Positions 46,410 to 55,726 of a stretch of 64,000 bases of DNA are shown here, one piece after another. The stretch spans positions 40,392,339-40,456,338 of the forward strand of contig CM037879.1 of NCBI GenBank assembly GCA_021292165.1, given 5' to 3'. Below the pieces are notes generated by a model that was not told the DNA's origin, ran no database searches, and saw only the letters and a program-made list of their open reading frames with translations. Position 1 is the stretch's first letter; every line of letters begins with the position of its first letter. This DNA is from Shinisaurus crocodilurus. Taxonomy: Eukaryota > Chordata > Lepidosauria > Squamata > Shinisauridae. A program made the position numbers and the translations under genes.

Positions 46410-47308
46410 CAGATGGTTAGACCCTGTCCAAGTGCCTGGAGTCAGTGGGTGGCTGGATGGGAAGGAACATGCTGAAGCTGAACCTCGACAAGACCGAGGT
46501 ACTTCTGGTGGGTGACAAGGGGAGGTTAGGGGATGTTGACCTGGTGCTGAATGGGGTACATCTACCCCTGAAGGACCAGGTCCGCAGCTTGGGGGTCATT
46601 CTAGACTCCCAGCTGTCCAAGGAGGCTCAGGTGTCAGCTGTGAGCCGAGCAGCGCTGTATCAACTCCATCTGATACGGCAGCTGCTCCCCTACCTCCCTA
46701 ATCACCTGCTCCCATCAGTGGTTCATGCCTTGGTCTCCTCTCGCCTAGACTACTGTAATGCGCTCTACGTGGGGTTACCCTTGAAGACGGTTCGGAAGCT
46801 TCAGCTGGTACAGAACGCAGGCGGCTCAGCCTGGTTAAAGGCAGCTGCCAGCGGGATCACATCACTCCAGTGCTCAAGGAGCTGCACTGGCTACGAGTTG
46901 CTTGCCGAGCCGAATTCAAGGTGTTGGTTTTGACCTTTAAAACCCTATACGGCTCCGGTCCAGTCTATCTCAAGGAGTGTCTCCAGCAACACCAAGTAGG
47001 CTGCTCAACAAGATCTGCCACAGACGGCCTTCTCCTTGTCCCTTCAGCCAGAGCAGCTAGACTGGTGGGGACGAAGGAAGAGGGCCTTTTCTGTGGCGGC
47101 CCCAGTACTGTGGAACTCTCTCCCGAGTGACCTCCACCATGCCCCCTCTCTGTTGAGCTCACTAAAAACTTGGCTGTTCAGGCGGGAATATGGGGTGGGC
47201 TAAGATTTTAAAATTTTATACTGTTTTAAATGTATTTTATCCTGTATTTTATCTGATGTACATCGCCCAGGGTGGCCGGTTTGCCGGCCAGATGGGCGAT
47301 AAATAAAT

Positions 47309-47354
<46 letters not shown>
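46410..47354 (+). pseudogene. L2/CR1-clade LINE 3' part, ORF2 C-terminus
   Basis: Frames at 46445-46933 and 46870-47130 encode the C-terminal part of a LINE polymerase: NMLKLNLDKTEVLLVGD, LRSLGVILD-type thumb sequence, [14 protein letters not shown] and [17 protein letters not shown] frameshift lies between them near 46830. The copy is truncated before the catalytic box. Its 3' end has ACATCGCCCAGGGTGGCC, GGGCGATAAATAAATG and then (AAT)n to 47354, a tail type expected for this clade. Confidence 0.9.
47311..47354. repeat. (AAT)n tail microsatellite
   Basis: About 14 AAT units forming the 3' tail of the LINE at 46410. Confidence 0.95.
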
Positions 47355-48442
47355 GAGTTCATCAGGTTTCCTCAACGTATCCTCAAATCTGGCTACTATT
47401 ATCTGTCACAGAATGTATATTGACTGGACAGTAGAAACATGATTCTGCCTTGATCAGTAGATATATCCCTTATCGAGTTTGAAATTAATTTCTTCCCTGG
47501 TTCAGAGTATAAACAACAATACAGTAAATAACAACACATCTGCTACTATGAGGAAACCATAAACACAGGCATTTTATGATAGTACCTCTCCAGATATTGT
47601 GAGGGCATAATTTGAAATCTCAGTGCCACAGATGCCTTAACAAAAAAATGCACTTACTGTCAACTCATATATAATTCTCAAAACCATGGAATACTTTTAA
47701 AAGGCACAAATATGGGAAAATGTGTTCTGAATTCCCTCAAGATCTCATTAAGTATCCACACCCTACAACTGACTGTTAAGCTTACAAGCCTGATCAAGAG
47801 TACACACCCTAAGCAATTGAGGTATTAAGTCCACTGCTAACATTCCCTGTTTGAAGTTAAGATGGATGTGTCACAGCAGAAATGAGAACAAGTATTCCTG
47901 GTCCAGTATTCTGGGAATGTATTTATTTCTAAGATGTATTTGTTGCCCCGTAGCTAACAGCTCTCAGAGCAACATACAATAAAAATGAAGATAACATCTT
48001 AAAAACAAGGAAACCAAAGATAAAACCCAAAACCCATGTTAAAAGCAAAAATAGCACAATGCACAATTAAAAGCAGCTGAGGCTAGAAAGAGGCATAAGA
48101 AGAAGAACCAAATGTATAAAGGCAAAGGTACTTAAAGCACAGCATAGCAGCAGAGATATAGAGGACTAAAGGGCCTGAGAGGATAAAAAAGGGGTTTGCC
48201 TGGCTCCAAAAAGATAACAAAGTAGATGCCAGGCAGACCTCTCTGGAGAGGGAATTCCATAACTGGGGGCTGCTACTGAAAAGGCCTGCTCCCAAGTAGC
48301 TGCCTGATATACCTCAGCATGCGAGGGCCCACACAGCAGGATCTCTGATGACAATTTCAGGGCTCAGGTGGGAATATATGAGAAGAGAGACTCCTTTAGG
48401 CTTCAGAGACCATGGTCCCAAGCAATGAAGGTCTTTACAGGC

Positions 48443-48604
48443 CTGTGGCTTACGCTGGCTCAGCTTGTCTGAGCGTGGAAAGCTAAGCAGGGTCAGGCCT
48501 GGTTATTACTTGGATGGGAGACCCCTCCTCTAGTTTCCTGCATTGAGCAGGGGGTTGGACTCGATGGCCTTGAGGCTCCTTCCAACTCTATGATCTATGA
48601 AATC
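48443..48604 (+). mobile_element. 5S-rRNA-headed SINE with CR1-like tail, copy 2
   Basis: Differs from 35447-35609 by about seven changes over roughly 160 bases. Head: GGAAAGCTAAGCAGGGTCAG and TTACTTGGATGGGAGACC. Tail: GAGCAGGGGGTTGGACTCGA, CTCCTTCCAACTCTATGATC. Confidence 0.88.
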
Positions 48605-48770
48605 ATGTTTTAGCGATTTGTGTCATTTTAAATTTGGTATTGATTTTTTATATAATGTTTTTATTGTGTATACTTTATATTGTATTGTGTGTTTTTTAGT
48701 GGTTGCTGTAAATCGCCCAGAGAGCTTCAGCTATTGGGCGATATAGAAATAAAATTCATCATCATCATCT
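48605..48770 (+). mobile_element. LINE tail insertion
   Basis: AT-rich 3' UTR ending AATCGCCCAGAGAGCTTCAG, CTATTGGGCGATATAG and an ATTCATCATCATCATC tail. Related tails are at 21235, 34290, 45690 and 54095. Confidence 0.65.
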
Positions 48771-48992
48771 TGAATTGGGTCTAGAAATAACTGGGAGCCA
48801 GTGAAGATGATACAATACTGGTGTAATATGATCATAAGGCCCAGTTCCAGTCATTATCCTAGCCACCATACATTGTAGTAACTGAAGTTCCTGGACTGGT
48901 TTCAAGAGCAGCCTCACAACAGTGATCTAAACAGGAAGGGCAAAGAAGACCCGCTGCTTTAACATTCACGTGAAGAAACCCTGCTGTTAGAG

Positions 48993-49094
48993 TAGCCTTT
49001 CCCAACCTGGTGCCCCGTCCAACATGGCCAATGGTCGGGAATGCTGGGAGTTGTAGTCCAAAAACTCTAGAGGGCACCAGGCTGCAGAAGGCTA
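48993..49094. mobile_element. hAT hairpin MITE, family H2
   Basis: A 102-bp palindrome with CCTTTCCCAACCTGGTGCCC and its mirror GGGCACCAGGCTGC. Flanking octamers TGTTAGAG and TGTTAGAC match at 7 of 8. Confidence 0.8.
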
Positions 49095-49162
49095 TGTTAG
49101 ACAATAATTTCCATTTACTTTCCTCACCTCATTATGAACATTACAGGAGTTAAAGAGTGTTA

Positions 49163-49277
49163 TGCTGTAATCCTATGCCTGTTTAGGCAGAATTTTTTTT
49201 TTTTTTTACAACTCCCAGAATCCCTCCAGCCAGCCATACTGCTAGGCATGCTAGGAAAGATGCATAGGATTGCACCC
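49163..49277. mobile_element. PIF/Harbinger-like MITE
   Basis: Ends TGCTGTAATCCTATGCCTG and TGCATAGGATTGCACCC, flanked by TTA (49160-49162, 49278-49280). Confidence 0.78.
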
Positions 49278-49602
49278 TTAAGGAGTTTTATTTAATGTAT
49301 ATACTTAAAAATAAATCAGAGACCTCTTTTCTGATACAATTTCAAACGGGTGCCAAACATTTTAAAATTTAAACAATACCAAATAAAATTAGAGAATGAA
49401 ATGACACAAACATAGCAGACTAGAAGCAGCAACCAGTCAGCGATCCAAGGCAGATTGAAGAAGGAAGGTGTTTGTCAGGATCCGCTCAGCTTGCGCAGTG
49501 CTGCAGCTCCATCTGGTGGCCTGATGGAGAAGGCAGGCAAGTCCACCTGCTAATACTTGCAGGACTAGCACCGGACTTGTAGGTGCTTGCAGAAGTGCTG
49601 TC

Positions 49603-50991
49603 CAGGCCCGGTGCAAGGCAATTTGGTGCCCTAGGCAAGATCAAATATTTAGCGCCCCCCCTTCCCACTTGAGCCCTCCCTCCCTCCAGCCCTATGCCCA
49701 TTATGAAATAAATTTCCCTCCCTGGGAACTGCCGAGCCCCATTGAAAAACTTTGTGGACTTTGAGACTTTTCCTTTGTGTTCATGAGGAAAGCAAAGAGG
49801 CAACATCAGCCCAGCTATGCCAGGAACTCCCAAGAGCCTTCTCCTACTCCATATATATGTAAAAGCCTGTCTCCTCCTGCACAAGGGATATGAAAAAAGG
49901 ATGTGAGAGAGGTGTGGTGGCGCTATCTGTGAGGAATAGAGACAAAAGGGCGTCTTGCAGCCTGTCCTACCTCGCAGGGTGGAGGTGCAGAGACACCGGT
50001 TTGACTCGTACACCTTCTGGGTTGCAGGGGGGGGATGCATGTAGTAGAAACATAGCAAAGAGAGAGCCCGTGGATCATCTGGTTCAAATTTAGGAGGGGA
50101 TTTACGAAACTTGCTACTTCCCCTCCTCTATCACTTTGTTGCAATATTTCTTTATCAGAATAATGTATATTATCCTGTCTTTCCCTTTACCAGCCTAGTG
50201 CTCAAGGCAGACAACAATATTCAAAGTACAGTAAAGAAAACATCAACAGCTCAGGGCACAATCCTAAACACGTTGAGGCAGAAAAAAGCCCTGCAACTCC
50301 CAGCATTCACCAGCCAGCATCTAAACAGATGTTGGAATGCTGGGAGTTGTGGGGCTTTTTTCTACCTCAACGTGCATAGGATTGCGCATGGCTGGCTGGG
50401 GAATGCTGGGAGTTGTAGGATCCCCCCCCCCTCCAAACACGCATAGGATTGCATCCTAAAACCATTTAAAACCAAAACACAGAAACAGCATGGTAAATAA
50501 TTAAAACATTGGAGCCCCAGCTAGCTTAAAATACCTTTCCCTCCCTCCCTGGTTGCTGGAAATAACTGCTTTCAGGGGACCTTGAGCTGAGGAACCTGAG
50601 GCTCACGCGAGGGAGGGAAGGCGAAGGAGGTGTTTGCAGGTGCATCCTTGAGAGGGAAGGCGAAGGAGGTGCATCCTTCCAGCCGCCCACCAGCCTCCCA
50701 TCATTGGCCCCTGCCCGCCTCCCCTCCTCCAGTCTGTAGCCTTCTCTGCCTCTTTTAATGCTGGTTGTGAGGAGGAGCCTGCCTGCTGCTGTTCCTGGTA
50801 ACGAGCTGGAGGAGAGAGAGGGAGGGGTGCGCTTCTTTCGCCTTCCCTTCCCCGCCACAGGACATGATTGGTAAAACAAACTTGGTAAAATACGTGATGT
50901 ATTTCCCCCCCCCCCAAGGCATTTCTGGCGCCTCCTTTAGCCCAGCGCCCTAGGCAGCCGCCTAGTTGGCCTAATGGTAGCACCGGCCCTG
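49603..50991. mobile_element. hAT element, 1.39 kb, non-autonomous
   Basis: Ends CAGGCCCGGTGC and GCACCGGCCCTG are flanked by the perfect 8-bp duplication GTGCTGTC (49595-49602, 50992-50999). The subterminal CCTAGGCA blocks are inverted too. Open frames inside (49486-50058, 50526-50983) are not transposase by any motif I can see. A Harbinger-like MITE sits inside at 50254-50456. Confidence 0.85.
50254..50456. mobile_element. PIF/Harbinger-like MITE, three-armed
   Basis: Starts GGGCACAATCCTAAACACG and ends GCATAGGATTGCATCC. A first hairpin reaches CGTGCATAGGATTGCGC, and an extra arm with GGGAGTTGTAGGATCC follows. Flanks are TCA and TAA, so the duplication is one base off. Confidence 0.65.
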
Positions 50992-51461
50992 GTGCTGTCC
51001 ACTTCTGAAGACCATCTGGGAGCCACAGGAAGCCCTATAAAAGGCTTCCTGTTCCTGCTCAGCTTTGCCATAACAACACAAGTCTTTGTGGTGGTAGCAT
51101 CATGCTTGTGTCTTGGTTCTTGCTTCCAGTCTTGCTGGTATATGACCCTCACCTGCCCTTGATGTTGCCTTTGGTCCTGTTACACCTTCCTCATATCTGA
51201 CCCCTTGCTTGTCTTCAATGTTGCTTTCAGTCCTGTCACATCTTGCTGGTATCTGACCCTTTGCCTGTTCCCGATGCTGCAGCCAAAAGCACCGCCCATG
51301 TGTGAGCATTTGTAAGTATTGGGGCTGCAATAGAAAAAGCCCTGCCATCATGGCCTCCACATTAGAAGGAGCCTTCAACCAGGTCTCAGTATACTGTAAG
51401 TGCTGGGTTGGGGGATTATAAAGGAGAAGACATTTGCTGAAAGCTAAAATATGTTGATTAA

Positions 51462-51546
51462 GTGAGTAATCCTATGCATAGACAGAAAAAAGTCTTACAA
51501 TACTTGTAGGACTTTTTTCTGTCTAAAGATGCATAGAATTGCACCC
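51462..51546. mobile_element. PIF/Harbinger-like MITE, minimal
   Basis: An 85-bp palindrome around CAGAAAAAAGTC and GACTTTTTTCTGTCTA, flanked by TAA (51459-51461, 51547-51549). Confidence 0.8.
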
Positions 51547-53278
51547 TAAAGTGACATAACTGTTGGTAGGAATATGGCCTGTCCCCCTGCCTCCCTTCTT
51601 CCTTTCTTTTTAATGCACTTTGCATTTGTGAAGACATCTGGGTGGGTGGCTAGATTTCAACAGAACTAAGCGGCATCTTTGCATTACATCTTTAGTGCAA
51701 TGTGTTCCTGTCAAAAATCAATTCACTATATTACATTTCTGGCTTCCTTTGATCTTCCTCTTATTTAACTTTTTTCTTCTCTTTTTACAATTCAACTCTG
51801 GTTCCAGAAGAAACAAACAGGAATGCTTCACATGAATAACAGGGGAAATATTTTAAAGCTTTTCCCATAAAATGGCTTCTTGTGGAAAGCATCTGAGTTT
51901 TTGGCAGCATCTTTCTTTCATATTCAGCACTTCAAAGAATGCAGCAGGTGAAAACTGCTCAGGACAAGATGTCTGAGGAAGCCTCAGAAAATGTCCACAT
52001 CTCCAAATGTCTCAGCACCAGTGAGCAAAGGCTGTTAATCAGCTATTAATGTGTTGTATCTGTTTTCAGTTTTGTCGCAAACTTGAGATCTGAGCACTAC
52101 ACGAGGAGCATTTCCTTTCCTGCTTTTGTGCTACATAACCTCTGGGTGGCACTGTGGTGTAATGGGGTAGCACAAATACACAAGGGGAAATTGCGCTTTC
52201 TTTCACTTTCACAATTAAATTCTACATTTTCCCTGCTCTAAAAAATCTCGCTAAAAGTGCTCATTAGACACAGAAGTGAAACTGGAGGGGGTTACATTGT
52301 CATGTGAAGAACTCATAAACCATGAGCAGGGAATGACAAGCACATGATAAGTGCCTCATGTAGAAAAGCCCAACATCAAAGACAGCCTGGCCTCTGGAGA
52401 TATTTACACAGAATGCTAGTTCCTGTAGATTGAGGTTTCATACCAATAAAACTGCCAGCCAGGCAGAAATACCACCACTTCTGCAAATTCACTGCAAGGG
52501 AATCTGTAGCTGTATTATATTAACCACTTTTCCAGCAAGGAACCCCATTGGTGTACATTTGGGGTGGATGGACAGCCTATGGCCCTCAGTTAACTTTCAT
52601 GTGGCCTTCAGCCTAATTTCAAAAGCCGTCTGCATACGACCAGTTCAGGCCTCTGGGAAGAACAATTTGTTCCTTTGCTGGCATCCTGCTTGGTAGGGAG
52701 AAAGGGGGGGAGAAGGGGGTGACAGAGAGAAAAAGGGTGACCAGCCCACTTCTGGCTCTGTCCACCACTGACAAAGGAATTTGGCTCTTGACAAAGAAAA
52801 GATTGCCCATGACTGCATTTCTCTCCTCTTCATTTTAACAACTCAGCGAGGTAGGTTAGGCTGAGAGATAGTGACTGGCCCAAGAGTCACCCATCGAGTA
52901 TCAAGGCTGTTCAAGAACTGGGCCTCCCTGGGCACAATACAACATTCCAATCCAGGGGTGGGCAACATGGGGCCCATGGGCACCAATGTACCCCCGGACA
53001 CCTTTCTTGGCACCCACCAAGGTGCCCTATCCCTCCCATTTGAAGGAATGAAGGAAAACTAGCACCAACAGCATGCCAAGATGGACTTAGGATAATAATG
53101 GCCATTCTAATGCCAATATCTTCAATGGTGCCAAAGTACACAAAAGTATAGATCTAATTTACACAAAGATGCAGTTGTATAATAGCTGTAGGGATGTGTG
53201 AATGTTCATATGGCAGTGCCTTTTCAGTGGTGGCACTGAAGTTATGGAAAGGCTCGATTGGCCCAGTGGGTAGTTGCT

Positions 53279-53398
53279 CCATGATGTCTGAACCTGGACA
53301 CTATGGGTTAATCAAGTTAACCTAACTATTAACTGTAGGTTAATTTTGGGTTGTTTAATGCGCAATTAACCCATAGTATCCAGGTTCAGATATCATGG
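53279..53398. repeat. Inverted repeat, 34-bp arms
   Basis: Arms 53279-53312 and 53365-53398 are complementary at 32 of 34 positions and contain TCTGAACCTGGA and ATGGGTTAAT. Possibly a MITE related to 58354-58633. Confidence 0.8.
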
Positions 53399-53714
53399 CG
53401 TAACCTCTGATCGGGCTGATTGGAGGTTGCATATTTAAAAACCCAGGATTTGCTACCATTACATGTGAACCAAGTCATTGTTGTTGTTGTGAGCCATTTT
53501 ATGGAGCCATATGGTTCAAAAATCCATATAAAAATATACTAAATTATATGTAGATGCTCACCATACTGATCTGTTGATTTTCACCAGAACACTACAAAAA
53601 GAGGGAGGGTGGGTGGGTGGAGTGATGGCAGTTGGCCAATCCACTCGGTGAATGGCTACACAAGAATGAGTAACTGAGGCAAGGTCTGTTGCCTCTAGAT
53701 AGTTACTTTAAAAA

Positions 53715-54365
53715 AATATATTATTTAGTTATTTAGAGTTACAGCTGGTGTAGCAGCCTAAGCCAGTAAAAGGCAGTCCTAGCCACCACTTCCATCTGTG
53801 CCTTCCACAGATAGCACCAAGTCCAGGAGGACCCCCAAGCCATGAATTTGGTCTTTCAGAGGGAGTACAATCACATCCAGAACTGTTTATACAGTTTACA
53901 CCTCCATCCAGACCAGCTGACTTCCCCACCCATAGTATCACCATCTTGTCTGGATTAAGTTTCAGCTTCATCCCAAAACTGCCTTCAAATGCTGGTTCAG
54001 GAATTCCACAGCCTCACTGGGATTGGTAGATGGAAATGAGAGGTAGAGTTGCAAGCTGATGGCATTTTAGCTCAAACCTCTGGATGGCATCCTCGAGAGA
54101 GCTTCGGCTGTTGGGCGGTATAGAAATAAAATTCATGTTCATGATGATGTAGATGAGTTGGAACAGGAGTCCCACAGCACCACCAACTGGGTCCCCCCAC
54201 CCTCCCATATCACCATGCTTTCCAAGTCCATTCCAGCAGGATGACCCAGAAATATCCCATGATTGAAGTCCTCTGAGAAGTCCAGAAGAACCAGCAGTGT
54301 TGCACTCCTCTTGTCCATTTCTTGTTGTAAGTCATTGGCCAGGGTGGCCAAAGCCAGATTGAAAT
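53715..54365 (-). pseudogene. Degraded L2/CR1-clade LINE
   Basis: Minus-strand remnants include KLKLNPDKMVILWVGKSAG and a decayed LLDFSEDFNHGI block, the latter from reverse transcriptase motif A. A LINE-tail fragment (GAGCTTCGGCTGTTGGGCGG ... AAATTCATG) interrupts it at about 54096-54150. Confidence 0.75.
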
Positions 54366-54652
54366 GAATCTAAATAATAATAATAATATACAATATCATA
54401 ATTTTGTTCTGGTCAAGTTCTTTAAAATCCCAATGCTCCTGGTCTCAGCATGCCGTAGGGAGAACCTTTATGTACTGTATATATGTAAACATTTCTTCTC
54501 TCCCACTCTAATATCTACAGATGAGGCCCTCCTTCACATGCCTTCTATCTGTGACAAGGAACACATGCTCTGCATGCAAAAGGTCCCAGCTTCCATCCCC
54601 AGCATCTCTGCTTGTCTGAACCCACACAGAGCCGCCACTAGTCAGTGTAGAC

Positions 54653-54787
54653 CAGTGTTCTCCAACCTTGGGTCCCCAGATGTTTTTGGCCTACAACTCC
54701 CAGCATGCCCCAGCCAGCTATGCTGGCTGGGGCATGCTGGGAGTTGTAGGCCAAAAACATCTGGGGACCCAAGGTTGGAGAACACTG
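54653..54787. mobile_element. hAT hairpin MITE, family H1
   Basis: A 135-bp, almost perfect palindrome flanked by the perfect duplication GTGTAGAC (54645-54652, 54788-54795). Confidence 0.93.
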
Positions 54788-54842
54788 GTGTAGACAATAT
54801 TGAGCTAGGTCTGACTATACGTTCCTTATATCTAGGGCAGAT

Positions 54843-55095
54843 AGGCATGGTTGGGCACCTACTGAGGGCCCATACCCCAGCAGGGGCCCACTGACAAAAG
54901 CCCCCTGAACTTGCTCGTCCTCTTCACCCTTGCAACCTGCTTGTTCACCTGCCTCTTGCTCTGGCCCAGGCAACGGTGGTGGTATGTAGGAGGAGCTGTA
55001 GATGCCACTACCTACTTGCTCACTGGTTTCCTGCCTATCGAGCAAGCAAGTGGTGTCAATGATGAGAAAGAGAGTGAGGATCAGTTGCAACTGGT
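54843..55095. repeat. Dispersed repeat R3, copy 2
   Basis: Partner of 32680-32885; shares GGCCCACTGACAAAAGC and CAACGGTGGTGG. It has a short internal duplication of GGGCCCA near 54867-54888. Confidence 0.7.
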
Positions 55096-55582
55096 GACAA
55101 TGCAAGTGAGAAGGTAGACACATTAAGGGAGGGAGCCCGTTGAGGGTGTCTAGTCCAAGGGCCCTCAAAACCTGGAGTCAGTTCACATGAAATGAAGATT
55201 TTCCAGATCAGAAGCTAAATTTAGATATTCAGCATCAGGTGTCTAGATGTATCAGCAATTACTACATGTGGCTTGTTTTTACAACCAAGCAGGAACGTTC
55301 ATCTATCATTTCAATGGCACAATAAACTGGGGAGAATTCCAAAAGAGCAATCCCAAGCATCATTTTAAAATATACTGTACTTGGAGGTCTGCAGCCAAAG
55401 GGATGGCTGGTTAGTTTAAATCAATATCTGAAACTCAGCCCACACTTTCCCATGGCTTCTTGGCCTTGTTTCTCTTTAGAGTTGCCAGATCACAATGCTG
55501 CAGTGACAATAGAAGTTATACATGATAGAATTTCCTTTCTATGCAATTTTTAAGGCTGTAGTGGCCCTGTCAGGATCTAGAC

Positions 55583-55718
55583 CAGGGCTCTCCAACCTTG
55601 GGTCCCCAGATGTTGCTGGACTACAGCTCCCAGAATCCCTTGCCATTAGCCATGCTGGCTGGGTATGCTGGGAGCTGTAGGCCAGCAACATCTGGGGACC
55701 CAAGGTTGGAGAGCCCTG
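55583..55718. mobile_element. hAT hairpin MITE, H1 variant
   Basis: A 136-bp palindrome starting CAGGGCTCTCCAACC, with the perfect duplication ATCTAGAC (55575-55582, 55719-55726). Confidence 0.92.
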
Positions 55719-55726
55719 ATCTAGAC

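Larger units (their letters stand above)
47926..48990 (-). pseudogene. L2/CR1-clade LINE 3' part, split by later insertions
   Basis: Minus-strand remnants resemble the 24024 copy (on the plus strand, GGGCTGCTACTGAAAAGGCC and GGAGCCAGTGAAGATG). Two insertions break it at about 48443-48770: the 5S-headed SINE, and a LINE tail ending TTGGGCGATATAGAAATAAA and (ATC)n. Confidence 0.75.
49471..51290 (+). mobile_element. LTR (Gypsy-like), split by a hAT element
   Basis: Starts TGTCAGGATCCGCTCAGC. After the insertion at 49603-50991 it continues with a TATA-like CCCTATAAAAGG at about 51033, then about 2.6 tandem copies of a 55-56 bp unit at 51132-51280 (each with ATCTGACCC or ATATGACCC). The right end is unresolved. 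Confidence 0.5.

Noticed and set aside
49486..50058. 190-residue open frame
   Set aside because: It crosses the left edge of the hAT element at 49603 and has no transposase motif.
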